In this document: positions 1 through 44,167 of the stretch, piece by piece
Layout: each line of letters begins with the position of its first letter
How positions within the stretch are numbered: the stretch's first letter is position 1
Origin: Diphasiastrum complanatum
Lineage: Eukaryota > Streptophyta > Lycopodiopsida > Lycopodiales > Lycopodiaceae
NCBI GenBank assembly: GCA_029204225.1
Contig: CM055111.1
Location: forward strand, 41,978,815 to 42,042,814
DNA length: 64,000 nt
Direction: 5' to 3'
Notes under the pieces: generated by a model
Told to the model about the DNA's origin: nothing
Seen by the model: only the letters and a program-made list of their open reading frames with translations
The model's database searches: none
Made by a program: the position numbers and the translations under genes

Positions 1-2280
1 AATCTTTGCATTCTATATGTATCAAATGGGGAACTATTCCTTGCACTCATAATCAGGGCCTAGAACTCTAAAACAAAAAAAGAGATTCCTAATATTATCA
101 ATGATGTCAATGAGAAACATATTCCCTCGAAAAAAATTGAACTACCATGAGAAGATTTGCTAACGTAGGGCAAGCCATTCAAATTTGTTGATAATTAAAG
201 GCCAATTATTGCATTTTAGAAGAATTAAAAAATACAATATTTGTTGAATGCTCAAACTCATCGTGGAGTGACACCTTAGCTTTTAGCAATTCTTCATGAT
301 ACAATATTGCTATTGCGACAGAGCTAATAAGGCGATCTGCAACATCACAACAAGCTTTGCCATGTGGGTTTAAAGTACATTAAAATTGTTGAAAAATTAA
401 AAATGATGATTGCAATTTAGAAAAAAAAAAAACCATGGTAATGCTCAAACTCATCTAAGAGGGACACCTTAGCTTTTCACAATAATAATCACATTAGCTT
501 ACAACTATTGGAACATAGCTAAAACAATCATATGCCCACAAATGAACCCAAAAAGCATAGGGTTGATTATAATAATTGTTAGGGCTATTTAATTCTATTG
601 TAATTGGTTGTATTTGCTGTATGATTGATTCATGAGTATGCTTCTTGGTATTATTATCCTGTGGGATCAAGGAGAAGAGAATAGAATTGGATGGGCAAGT
701 GAAAACACAAAAAGTAAGATATCTCAACTCACCATGATACCTAATTAACCAACTGAGCCAACCTCGTTGGATTTGAGATTATACTAAAAAAACGTTAGAC
801 GCCAAGCTAACCATATTATGTATAACGGTTTTCAAGAAATGAGAGCAAAGATACTTTGGATGGCAAGCTAACCAATTACCGAGCTAGCTAACCTTGTTGG
901 ATGGACTTTGGATTATGCCATGATTGGGGGCAAAAATTCAAACATTGAAAATTGGGTGGCACATTAAGAACCAGCCCTTTATATATAGTTAGGTCCCATC
1001 AAAAAGTGAATTGTTCCAATCCATTCTATACAGTCTGCTCACAAGCCCTAAAATTTAGGGTTAGGGTAATGGCGTGGTGATCAAAAGCGAGACGATATTT
1101 GCATTTCAGCTGAAGTTTTTGCTCCTCTTGATCGTAAGAGTGTGCGCTAATGCGCTGCCTGCGCACCTCAACTTCTGTTGGCGATGTTGCTGCAGCTATC
1201 CCGGTATGAAATAGCGATTTTAGCCTAAATTTGATGCTTTTCAGCATTAAAAAACAAAAAGTTTGATGCTTGCAAGCGTTTGCAACAGTTTGTTTGATCG
1301 CATTCAGCAATTAGTTGAGATTCAATATAGAAATCTGCAAATGGGTGGTGTAATTTTTGCATAAAAAAGTGATGCAATTAACTGAACTGTAGCTGTGGTT
1401 GTAGCAGTAAATAGCTGTGACAATTATGGAATCGGGAACGTAGGATAGGGCTAGCGATTGCGATTGTGATGAAGAAAGGTGCAACACTGAGTCTTGCATT
1501 CTGTTTTTGGGAATGAGACATCATGATGTCATGTGATGCTGGTAGTACTGTGCAATGGTGGAGGGACTCTCTCGCAACAGTGCATGAGGAAATGTTTTTA
1601 AAGTCCCGCATAGTGCTAGTAGATCTGTGTGCAATAGGAACTTAGCTAGGTGGGAGCTTTAATGGTGTTCCCTAGTCTGGTATAGAAAAGCCCGCATTGC
1701 GGAGTCGCTGTATTTGGGACCAGTTGCCATAAGCTACTAGTAGTGGGATGGTGGATGAAACGATTCGGAGTGAATTCTGGCACGCACAACGCAAAGGTGC
1801 TTATTGTTTGGATATGGTTAGATGCGCGAATGTTCATGTGAGGGATTGTTTTAAGGATTGAAATAGAAGGATTTTGAAGGGTCTATTGTTCACTGCTGCC
1901 CTTAGAGGTGTGATTTAGAAAAGTTTATGGATATGTATTGAAAATGGGTTTGCATTCCAATATTTTGTGTGTTTTGGTAGGGTAAGTGTTATTGCTGGTT
2001 CCTTGTTTTCAAGGGTTCTATTTGAGAAGTGATTAGAGTAATCTGATGCTGATTTTTAGCTTCTCTGGCTATCGCTGAGTTTTTTGTATATTTTATTTTG
2101 CTTTCTGCTTATGGATTGCATAAAGCTATAAAAGAGACACTTTTGCATAATAAATTTTACTCTCCTATTGAAGACACTCAATGGTTGCCTGTGCCTTTCC
2201 TACAGATAGCAAGTGAATAACTTTCTGGATTAAGTTCACCTTCTCCAAAACCAGAGGTTCATTTTTGAAGACTTATATCC
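1..2280. other. 5' flank of UMP synthase, no gene recognised
   Basis: AT-rich sequence without a convincing reading frame. A TATATATAG-like string lies near 980-988, and a pyrimidine-rich CTTTCCTACAG at about 2195-2205 could be the acceptor of a 5' UTR intron just upstream of the UMPS start codon. Neither can be proved from sequence. Two diverged copies of a GCTAACC...GTTGGAT string occur near 750-905. Confidence 0.4.
188..485. repeat. Diverged direct repeat, two units of about 100 bp
   Basis: The stretch at about 188-290 recurs at about 388-485. Both contain AATGCTCAAACTCATC followed by GACACCTTAGCTTTT, preceded by a GTTGA-rich, A-rich segment. The roughly 200-bp spacing suggests an old tandem duplication. 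Confidence 0.6.
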
Positions 2281-32522
<30,242 letters not shown>

Positions 32523-32631
32523 AACAATATTCTGCAAGAGATGATAATGTCTCTTCTATAGTTTTAAGGATCTGCATCCCTCCAACTATTATCATACTTG
32601 GGGAGCATATCTTCCATGCTTGCTCCAACTC

Positions 32632-32637
32632 AATAAA
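32632..32637 (+). terminator. Candidate UMPS poly(A) signal
   Basis: AATAAA 110 bp after the UMPS stop codon, in AT-rich sequence. Position is reasonable for a plant gene; use is not shown. Confidence 0.45.
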
Positions 32638-32639
32638 GC

Positions 32640-33888
32640 AGGATCACTTGAGTTGCATTCCATGCGACTGTCTTTTATTGGATTGAAAGATTCCAAGCTT
32701 CAAGACTTCATCACTGCCAGAATATTTTATAAGATGTCTTGGAATTGGACCATAACAAGTTCCACTTCTTTCATAGCAACAAGAACATATTTTGACCCAT
32801 TGTGTCAGTCGATATGTCCACCAGTCCACCATGGAGAATTAATGGTAGACTGTGTCATCAACTGAACCTCAAAGGGGCTTGCCTGAAGCCTGTCTTGACC
32901 AGCATAAGCTTACATTTAGCTCCATGGTAAATGTGTCAATATCTGCTTATGTTTTTCCTAGATATGCTTAATGCTAAATTTAGCCTATATTTATGCTTAT
33001 GTTTTTCCTAGATATGCTTAATGTTGATCTGATCAAACAGAAGCTTTATACTGCATTGCCATTAGTGCAGAAGAACATCTACAATGATAAACAGAACTGG
33101 GTGTGTCTAGCTGGTCAATCGCTATTGTGTTGATGGACAACAGCATGGCCTTCTCTTGTCTAAATTATGTATATCATTGTCTCAAGAAGATTTCAGACCT
33201 TTTTATTGTCAGTTTTGAGATCCACAAAAGTTGCCAAACCTTGGTCATGAAATCTGGATATAGCTGTTCATTGTCAGCTATTACCTTGTTTCATGAATTC
33301 CTTTAGGCTTTGTATATTTGTAAATTGTAAGATGTGCATATGCCATGGGGTTATCAATGAAATACACTGTGAACCCCTCTTATGCACATTCAACAAGTAG
33401 GTCAAGCAGGACACATAGTCCACTCGACACCTAGAGCTGAATTTAGTATGAGACACCCCATAGGCATGTTTGACATGTGGCACCCAAGAGGCATGGCCAT
33501 CTTAGTTGCCAAAGCATGCAGATGCTAAAGAAGGGGGTGTCTATTTGCGAGTAAATTCATGTGAGTTTTGCAACTTTATTAGCTGTCAAATGAAGCGTAC
33601 CAACCACTAGTTAAAGCAACAATAGGCCAAAAACAACCCAAATTGGCTCAAATTTCAGAACAAAATACAACCATACATTCTGGAGGCAAATGTGACAACG
33701 AACAACAAGACATAAGATTTTCATTTGACATTGAGAATTTCATGTATTTGACGAATGAAAATGCTTCCTTTGGTTGATCAATTTGCTAGCTTGTCAACCA
33801 TAACCTCCATGGCTAGAAACCAAGAACTTTGATGGTTGGAGTGCAAACTCACTTGAGTCAGTTCAAGCAAGGTTCTTTTTTCTCATGT
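32640..33888. other. UMPS 3' flank, nothing recognised
   Basis: A short duplicated string TTATGTTTTTCCTAGATATGCTTAATG occurs twice at about 32945 and 32995. No coding or mobile-element signal seen. Confidence 0.45.
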
Positions 33889-33896
33889 GGCTGTAA

Positions 33897-34151
33897 CAGA
33901 CATGAGGGTCCGGGCCGTTTTGCCCGCGTCCGCATCCAGTGTCCGGACCCGGACGCGGGGTCGGACGCGTCTATTTTTTTTTATTATTGTTTTTTAATAC
34001 AGATGCGTCCGGGTCCGGACGCCCCCGGACACATGCGTCCGGGGTCCGGAAGCAATTTTGTTTTTGAAAAAAATTTAAAAAAATTAAAAAAAAAAAAATC
34101 GGACGCGTCCGGACGCGGACGCGCGTCCGCGTCCGCCATCCGCTTCCTTAG
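33897..34151. mobile_element. GC-rich block with 8-bp flanking repeats, possible hAT-type MITE
   Basis: Dense GTCCGGACCCGGACGCG-type subterminal repeats in both orientations around an A/T-rich core. Identical GGCTGTAA lies on each side (33889-33896 and 34152-34159). An 8-bp duplication and clustered subterminal repeats fit hAT elements, but clear terminal inverted repeats are not seen. Confidence 0.5.
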
Positions 34152-34159
34152 GGCTGTAA

Positions 34160-35717
34160 TAATTGTCATTATTATGCCTAGTGACCCAATATTTCTGTAT
34201 TCAGAATTATGTCAGGGTTTGAAGACAGGTTATGGCTCAATAAACAAGCATGCTAGCTGGAAGGGTTTCCAAAGCTTGAATGGCTCTTCAGAAAAATTTG
34301 CATGCAAACAAAAAACATTAAGATTCAAGTAGATGATTGTAATATCTAATGGTGGAATTGTCAGCAATAGAATCATACTGTCCATGTTTGCGTTTGTTGA
34401 ATGATGTGGATCAATTTGTTGTAATGTGAGGAGTATGAGCAAAAAGTTCAGTTTATCTTCGCTGCCAGGAATGTTTGGATCTAGTATTTGTTAGAAATGC
34501 ACAAGATTCTAAAATCAAATTTGAAATTTAAATAGGACAAAGATTCTATGGTGATCATTTAGCATGTTTGTGGTTCAAAGCCATGCTTGCGGAGCCATTC
34601 AAAGGTTCTGCATTCTGGTAATGTTTCTGGACTATGATATCGATCCAAACGATCTCACAAAGCTATATGTCTAGAAGAGCAAATGCGTTACCTTGTTCAC
34701 ATGGACATGAATATGCAACTATGCACCACAATAACATGACTCTTGAAGTAGAGAAAAGCATGCAACTCGTTTGAAAGGGAAACCTCATATTTGTCCAGGC
34801 TCATGTCAATGGCTACAACATGTAGGAAATTTCATGCTTTTGGACTTCCATCTCACATTCCACAAGGTTAGCTGCGTTTGTAGGTGTCATTGTTGTCTTG
34901 TTTGTTTCTCATGTTTCTAGTTATGCTCAAAAAACACATCAAGAATATATACGGGTTCCATTCCTATCGACATTGGCAAAATCTTCTTCTACAAGAGTCC
35001 TACATTTTTCCTTTACCCATTATGACTAATAAAAATTGGGTGGTTTGCAACATTGAACTAGGTCTTTGATGAAACAAACCACCTTTCTTGATATTCTCCC
35101 CAAGAACTACCATAGTTCTGAATTCTCAAAAGTAGTATCTGTCACCATCTAAAAACTCACTGACCGGCCCAGTTCATGTCAGCCTTAGTCGAGATGGCCA
35201 AGTTCATGTCAGCCTTAGTTGGATTTTTTCTTGCAGGTTTTCTTAAGGTCTTCTGAAATAATATGGACTATATGGAGCTTGTGGTTAAATTATTTCCTAT
35301 GTGCTCTGATTATGTGTTGGCAGAAATCTTCTAGAGTCCCAAATTATTTTAACTTGGAAACTGTTCAGATTAGTACAACAAAATTTTGTCACATTTGTCA
35401 AATAAATGTTCTAGCAGCTGCTTGATTTCTTGTATGGATATATTTAGATTTTTTTTGAAGCTTAGCCACGGAATCTATTGTGAGTCTAAATTATGTTACT
35501 GCTTGAGCGGCTTCTATGCTACAAAATGACATTTTTTAAAGAATGCGAAGTAAAACATCTACTAGCACTTGATTGCATAGTTGTAGTTATGAGTAAATAT
35601 GACACTAACGATCGATGAAATCTTGTGGACTATGAGTTCACCAAATAAAATTTATTGACAAAGGAATTTGACAAGCTACTAAGATGCTCTTCTCCACCCA
35701 CTTAAAATTCTGTGTCC
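34160..35717. other. Intergenic, nothing recognised
   Basis: Only a 28-bp tandem duplication (TTCATGTCAGCCTTAGT, 35172-35220) stands out. Confidence 0.5.
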
Positions 35718-35895
35718 TCAAAGAATGAACATATTATTGGAAAATGATTGTCCTCTTGTAGATTACCACACTACATGACAACCTGCCTTTTACAACGTCA
35801 AAATCCGAGGTCAAATAAAAATGGAAAGTGGGTATAGAGAATCTATGAGTTTCTTACACCTGATATTGGATTCAAGCACAAATAGATTATCAGAA
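35718..35895 (+). repeat. Dispersed repeat R, copy 1
   Basis: About 175 bp, including GAATGAACATATTATTG and GGAAAGTGGGTATAGAGAAT, is found in reverse orientation at about 57590-57765 with high similarity. Confidence 0.8.
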
Positions 35896-36123
35896 CAAGT
35901 GCAATAAAGAAAATGTGCGCAAAATTGATATTGATTTTTTTTTTTTTTTTTTCGGATATCGCTTTCAAGCACAAAAAGGAAAAAATCCCACCCCCTTCCA
36001 ACATTGGCAAGCCATTTTGGAGCCTCTTCGGCGAGCCATTTTTTCCTCCCTACTTCTACTCTTGCTGCCCCGTACCGTCCTATGCCCCCCTTTTGCCCCG
36101 CATTGACCATCAACTTCTCCCTA

Positions 36124-36130
36124 CCCCCCC

Positions 36131-36193
<63 letters not shown>
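36124..36193 (+). repeat. Poly(C) followed by (CT)n microsatellite
   Basis: About 18 C residues then about 26 CT units. Confidence 0.95.
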
Positions 36194-36195
<2 letters not shown>

Positions 36196-36719
36196 GGATG
36201 GTTCTTCACTTTAAGACACCTCTCTATGCTATGCTCCATTCCGGCAACGATAGACTATCGAAACTTCAAAATAAAGGTCCTACACCAACACCACCCCTAA
36301 TCTGCACATTATCATTTCACCTCCCCCCCCCCTCCCCTCTTTTTGATAAGCTTTACGAAGATTTTAAGCTTAGCCACAATGTATGGACATGATATTGCTT
36401 CCCTCAAGCCAATATGCCAGCTTCCAAGAAGCCCCACGACATACCACTATATATGATGCAATTTCGACTACATCTCTCACAACATTTTGTGAAGAGAGTT
36501 CATCACTTTGCTCCTCTTGTGATAGCGCCCTAACAAGCCTCCACCCTTTGGATTCGATCTTGCGGTAAGAGGTTCATCCTTTTTTATGACAATGCTATAA
36601 GCTCTTTTTGTTGCTTTATGCACTTTGGTTTATGGTTCTTATCAACTATGATTGATGTTTATGCTCATAGCTTCACATAGTGTGTGAATGTATGATGAAA
36701 TACATGTTTGGTAGCTTGC

Positions 36720-36970
36720 TGTTCTCAGTGATGGACCACACATCATCTTTTTCTTTGTACAAAATGGATCTTTATGCTTGATAAGCAGCGATGGACTACA
36801 TAACACTTTTTGCTATATGTAGTGTGAGGTTTTATGCTTTCCAAGTAGCGATGGACTACATATCATTTTATGGTTTACGCTTTACAAGTTTTTATGCTTC
36901 CTAGGCAGCGATGGAACACTAATAAATTTTATCATGATGATTGATAGCCGCTGTCCAGCGATGGACCGTG
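36720..36970 (+). repeat. About 60-bp tandem repeats with AGCGATGGACTACAT
   Basis: Five diverged units around 36729, 36788, 36848, 36907 and 36955, each with GCGATGGAC and most followed by ACAT and TTTATGCTT. Possibly part of the untranslated region of the gypsy element downstream. Confidence 0.7.
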
Positions 36971-37856
36971 GGCTTAAAAACCTCTTTGATGAATAAAATT
37001 TGGTTTTCTTACCTCCTGGTGGATTGCATGAGACTTATAATCTTTTTTGGATGTCATAACAAGTTTGCTTAGAATGACATAAAATGTATCGCTACTGTAT
37101 GGGTAGCGATCTACCACTTTCATAACAGACTATCGATTCTCTTTCACTAAACCAATGTGTTGTTTCAAAATGCTATGCATATCTCATAATGAAGTAGTAG
37201 CATATGTGCACTAAAAGATCATCTACTTTTTGTGACTATGTAGCATCAATTGTTACTACGACTTACCACTTCATTTGCTTAGGTTCGATTTCGAACGACA
37301 CACTGAAAAGTCTCTATACAAGTATGCTATTTGATTTACCCTAAGATACTGATGTAGCTTTAGCACTTTTGAATGCTTTTCTTGGCAAAAGAGCATACCT
37401 ATGCAAAATGTGATTCATAAGGAAGGATACTAGACAATATGTGATAAAGACTCTATGTACGATTGTGTCTTAAAGAAAACAAACTGCACGTGGGAATAGC
37501 ATGGCATCCTCTCAAAAAAACATGTCTACAATCATCTAGGTATTACTTCTCTTAACGAAGTTCAGGTTATGTATAAACCATAAACATCACGAACACGGTT
37601 TTGTTACATATGTGCTTTGTAACAGATACTCAGGAAATGATTCTTTCCTTGTATTTATTTGACTTACGATGCGGCTTGATATTTCAAGAATATATACATT
37701 CAAGCTTACACTCTACCGCTACACTTTCCAATCTTGAAAACGTAATGAAGATTGCATGCCTATGACAAACCATATAAATGATACTTTCTCACTATTTGTA
37801 AGTATTCCATACATACATCCAAAATTAGGATTTTTCCACATAACATTCTTAGACAA

Positions 37857-38330
37857 CATGGATATGCGTAAGATACGAGATTTTTACACAAGGGTTAGAA
37901 TGGCACGGATTTGCCCTAATACCTGGTAAAAATTCTGGAATTCCCTGATAAGCAATAAACGAAACCTATTCGTAACGAAGTCCTATGTACCATGGGTTGA
38001 AGTTGACGTTCTGGAAAGCATGGATATGCACAGGTTAAAATATAGCGATACCAGGTTTTGCATAAGAAAACGAGTATAAGGGTTAGCATGGCACGGACTT
38101 GCCCTAATACCTACGTATTTGCAATATTCAACCATGGTATTAATAAACTCTACCCACGTAGGTGCCACATTAGGCTTATGGTGAGATACAACTGGAAAGC
38201 ATGGATATGCTCAAGAGTATGGACAATAGTGCGTGACTTGTTGTCTTGAACGAGGCTCACATGGGTTAGAACGACATGAATTTGTCCTAACACCAACACA
38301 CGTGTCCACACCAGGCCTTTTAGCTAGTTG
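37857..38330 (+). repeat. Three diverged units of about 165 bp
   Basis: CATGGATATGC ... GGGTTAG(A/C)ATGGCACGGA(T/C)TTG(C)CCTAATACC begins near 37857, 38019 and 38198. It immediately precedes gypsy pol sequence. Confidence 0.7.
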
Positions 38331-38442
38331 AAATATATACAGTTAAAACCTTTCATACATTGCTTAAATATAACATGAAATGATATGGATCAACTGCTAA
38401 CAAACTGATTAGCATCCGAAGCCACAACCTCGTGGCCATACC

Positions 38443-40640
38443 ATGAAAGAAAAGATGAAGAAACCCCTTCAAATTCAGCCGCCTGGAGACCCTACCACTG
38501 CTAGGGAAGTTCTTGAGATCACATCTGCTCATACGCCAATCCTCGAACCTCCCAACTCACCATCCAGACAGTTGAAAGACAAGCCCCCCCTAGAATCCCC
38601 AGCCTATGATATGCTTGCATATTTTAAGGAATATACGATCGAGGATGTAACCATCCAATTACCCCAAGCTCAACGTGAGCCCAATGGTAATTCACCCTAT
38701 GAAGGCCCTGCCCGAACCATCACTCTCTCCTTGAATGAGCCCAATGAAAGTAACGAATACATTGTCCACATCGAGGCTCATCTCAATTGGGAACAACGCA
38801 GACGACTTGAAAAGCTTCTGCGCAAATATCGACATGTCTAGGCTTGGTCCTATAAAGACATGAAAGGAGTCTCACCCTAGGTAGCTGTGCATCATATACC
38901 CCTTAAACCGCGGGTGTGAGACCAACTGCTAGCCGTCCCTACAGATGTAATCCGATCTACAAGGTCAAAATCAAAGAAGAATTAAAATGCTTGTTAGATG
39001 CGAGATTCATCTATGAAATCGAACATACTGGGTGGGTCCCCCCAATCATCATCATTCCTAAGAAAAATGGGCATCTCTTTGAACCCTAAAAAATGCCAGA
39101 TCTGGGTAACACATGGTATTTTGTTAGGACAGATCATTTCAAAAAACGGCATCGCAACTCCTGATCATTCAAAATCTGCCCGAACCATGCACCATCCGCG
39201 AAGTTTATTCTTTCCTAGGCCACGCCAACTACTATCGATGCTTTATTCTCAATTTCGCCAATAAAGCACGATTAATCTATAAAGTAGTTGGTGTTCCCAA
39301 ATGGATTGATGAACAACGAGTCACATTCATTCAACTAAAAGAAGCCCTTACCAATGCATCTATCCTCCGGGCTCCTGTCTCATCAACAAGACTTGTACAA
39401 CCGGTCATATTACTCGATGGATCCTATTACTACGAGAATTTCAGTTTAGGATCGTGGTTCGAAAGAGAGTTCAACATTTTTTAGCAGACCATCTATCTCG
39501 AATCCCTAACCTACTAAAACGATGATTTACCTGATGCCATCTTATTTCAAGTTGACTCTACACCCGTTTGGGCCAAGAAAATCACAAAATATTTAACTTC
39601 AGAGCAGATCGATCCATCCTTATCTAAACCCGAACAACGTGCGTTGGTTCTCAAAACCAAATCTTATACGTTAATTGCAGGCCAACTTTACAAGCAAGGG
39701 TTAGATGGAATTATTCGACGTTGTCTTACTGAAGGTGAAATACCCTATGTTATCATGAAGGCATTGGAGCAGGGCATTTCTCTTCTGAAATGACTGGTAA
39801 GAAAATCCTCTTGGCAGGATTTTGGTGGCCAACTCTCTTTAAGGATACGCACACCTACACTAAGGCCTGTGATGTTTGTCAATGAACAAAACGATTTCAA
39901 AAGACCGACTACATGCCTTTACACCCTGTCACAACTGAACATGCTTTTCTAGAAATGGGAAATTGATTATGTTGGACCCATTAGTCCTGCTGCTAGACAC
40001 ACTCAATCACGATATATCATAGTAGCTATGGACTATTGTACCAAATGGGCTAAAGCAAGAGCTGTTCGCAATGCTGACGCTCATTCTACCACAAAAATTC
40101 TCTATGAACATGTTATAGTTCGTTTCGAATGTCTTCTAGAACTTATCAGCGATAGAGGTACACATTTTTTTAATTCTGTCACAACAGATCTACTTTTTAA
40201 ATTTTTTGTGGTACATCGCAAAAGTTCCATGTATTATCCACGATGCAATGGCCAGGCGGAATCCACAAACAAAATCTTATGTGGTCTTCTCACCAAAATT
40301 GTCGAGTCCAGCTGATCCAATTGGGAACTAAAACTTCATGCTGCTCTATGGGCCTACTGCACTACCCCGAAGCGAGCCACAAACTTAACACCTTTCCAAC
40401 TAGTATATGGCCAAGAAGCCATTATGTCTGTTGAATTCCATATTCCATCCCTTCGAGTAGCCTATAACCTCAAGCTAGATAATCGACAGATCCTAGCGAA
40501 TAGGTTATTTCATCTGGAACAACTGTGTGAAATACGTCGGATCAGTATCCATCCTCAACAAGTCCACAAACGTCGACAAAGGCATGGCATGATCGATCCT
40601 TAAAACTCAAAGAATTATAGGTCGGCAATAAGGTCTTGTT
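38443..40640 (+). pseudogene. Decayed Ty3/gypsy pol (element N)
   Basis: RT N-terminal pieces (LRKYRHV, AWSYKDMKGVSP, IIIIPKKNG) run into ISLNPKKCQIWV with the RT core deleted between about 39068 and 39075. Integrase core at about 40020-40315: MDYCTKWAKARAV, ISDRGTHF, YYPRCNGQAESTNKI. The integrase style (NGQAESTNK) is of the non-chromovirus kind. Several in-frame stops. No RNase H seen. Confidence 0.8.
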
Positions 40641-41060
40641 ATACATCAAGATATCATCAGATCAAGCATACAATCAGTCTTTTTCTATGCAACCACAAGA
40701 ATCATACTTTGCCAGAAATTTTGTTTTACAATCACATCATATAGAATTCATCCAACCCTTTTTTTGGTATGAACGATTCATTATTACCTCCACGAATTCT
40801 ATCTCAGAGAAAAAACTTTTCAGAAATAACATAATTTAGTTTTTTGTGTCAGATTCTCACTAATAGAATTTGGGCCGGCGAGTTCTTGTAGTAAAATTTT
40901 TTTACAAAAATGAGTAAAAATGGCTGACATTACAAAAATTGGTCTGATAAAAATTTGCAGATATGATAGAAAAATCGTGGTAGTCATTTTAGGGCTCAAC
41001 AAATTATCCACGAATCCAAGTTTGATGGATCTTCAAGATATCTTGATCGATGACGAATAT
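40641..41060 (+). other. Nothing recognised
   Basis: AT-rich spacer between gypsy N and a copia scrap. Confidence 0.4.
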
Positions 41061-41330
41061 AGGCTTCAAGTAAGAGGTGGATCTACATCATTACTTCAAG
41101 AGGAGGCTATGTTCATCAAGGGCAAATTCAAGTGTGTGCCTAGTCTCACTATGAATCTCATTAGTGTTGGCAAGATGCTAGATGATGGTTTCCAAGTTGA
41201 TTTGGGAAAAGATGCTTGCTTGGTTAAGAGGGGGATGGTGATGTGGTAGCAAGAGGGACTAGATGTGGGAATATTTTCAAGTTGGAATCTAATCCCTGTG
41301 GAAGTGTGGTCAGATCGTCTCAAGGAGGAG
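41060..41330 (+). pseudogene. Ty1/copia fragment (protease end / pre-integrase)
   Basis: Reads FKCVPSLTMNLISVGKMLDDGF and onward, the usual copia block after the protease. No integrase follows in frame. Confidence 0.55.
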
Positions 41331-42643
<1,313 letters not shown>

Positions 42644-42989
42644 GAATGATCTACATGCTCTAATTTCAATACTAGTTTATTTTGTGTTACATTCTAAAAT
42701 TTAAAACTGAAATCTAGTTAAAAAGAAAGTTTTTGGTAATTGATTTAGGGCCCAAGAAGACCAATCTTGACAGTTCAAAATGATTGCCCATTAGATTAGG
42801 ATTCAAGATTCCTTTCGTGCGTTGAAATGCACTAAGTGCCTCAACAAAAACACCTCCATACACTAAACGAGCAAAAAAAAAAAATGTTTGTTTTCCTCTC
42901 CTAGCTCATTTTCCCTCGATTTTTCATGTCTCGCAGGGCTTTCAGCTGTTGATGATCACCTGTAGTGGAGTGCTTGCTTGCCTACTAGC

Positions 42990-43190
42990 TCATAGATGAG
43001 AATGATAAAAGATTGATGCATTGTCTGGAAGTAAACATTCGAATATGAAGAGCTAGGTGTGTAGCTGTGATGATCCATTTTGAAACCATGCTCGAGCAGT
43101 TTGCTTGAAGCCATAAAGTGCCTTATGGAGTTTACACACATGATTGTGTTTACCCTCGATAATATAACCTTCATTGGCAATAAAAAGAAG
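42990..43190 (-). pseudogene. Ty1/copia RT fragment
   Basis: Minus strand reads GYIIEGKHNHVCKLHKALYG followed by FKQTARAWF, the hallmark copia RT block. Surroundings are too decayed to bound. Confidence 0.75.
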
Positions 43191-43603
43191 ATGCATTCTT
43201 GCTACGAGATTTGCACTTTACACCCTAGTCATTGTCAAGTACACTTCTATTGCCACTGTGTGCTATACTATTGTTTGTACTTCTAACTAGATAACAATAA
43301 TTTCGTGTTCTTTCAATCGTTGACCGATTTTCAGCCCTTTGAAAATCTGCGATATAGATATCTACTAGTTTATTAGAATAATGCTCATATGCTCGTGTTC
43401 ATTGATACATCCACCATGCTTCTTTGTCAAATAAATTTCATTTGTAATACTCGAATATTTGTGCAGCTATCTCCTACTTTCTAATTTTAACTAGTGACCA
43501 TGCAAATGACTCGAGTCACATGGTTGGAACCATAGACAAGTAGAGAACACATCATATTAGTAAGAGCATTGTTCATGAAGTGTCAAGAGTGTCAAATATT
43601 GAT

Positions 43604-43819
43604 GAGACAATATCACTTCCTAAAGATTTGAGCATGTGGTGAAAGGACCCAAAATGTGGTTTTTATGTCAGAATTTTCATAAACAAAGAATGAAAAAATG
43701 GTGTCTTACTCGAGACAATTTCACTTCCTAAAGATTTGAGCATCTGGTGAATGGACCCAAAATGTGGTTTTATGTCAGAATTTTCACAAACAAAGAATGA
43801 AAAAATGATGTCTTACTCA
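43604..43819. repeat. Tandem duplication, two units of 108 bp
   Basis: GAGACAATATCACTTCCTAA ... GTGTCTTACTC at 43604-43711 recurs at 43712-43819 with about ten differences. Confidence 0.9.
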
Positions 43820-44167
43820 TCCCCAAAACTGGAAGCTATTTACAATCTAATAAAATGCCAACCACCTCTTGTGCAAGTAGCTCCTATCCCAGATCACCAG
43901 CATGATGCCAAATTCCAGAGCTAGGTGCTGTACATGATATCTTCTTGTATGACCATTGGAAAGAGAAAAAATTTGTCCTTTCAGCTGCAGTAAGCCATCC
44001 ATGTGGGTGTCAAATTGATGCCTTTTGGCCTCAGAATTGAGCTGATCGTTGTGATCAGTAGTATATGAACAGTTGTGATCAGTGGTCTTATGATCGATGG
44101 TGATCAGTAGTACATGATTGATGTAGGAGTAGTCGGAGTTTCTTCTGCAATCCCAGCAACAAAAAAG

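Noticed and set aside
494-1837. Several minus-strand open frames of 60-95 codons upstream of UMPS
   Set aside because: No motif, no shared frame and composition typical of random AT-rich DNA.
33829-34332. 167-codon frame across the GC-rich block
   Set aside because: Arg/Pro/Gly-rich translation of the CCGGACG repeats; not protein-like.
36720-38330. Regularly spaced repeats considered as a CRISPR array
   Set aside because: Units are diverged, spacers are not unique and the DNA is plant nuclear; these are ordinary tandem repeats.
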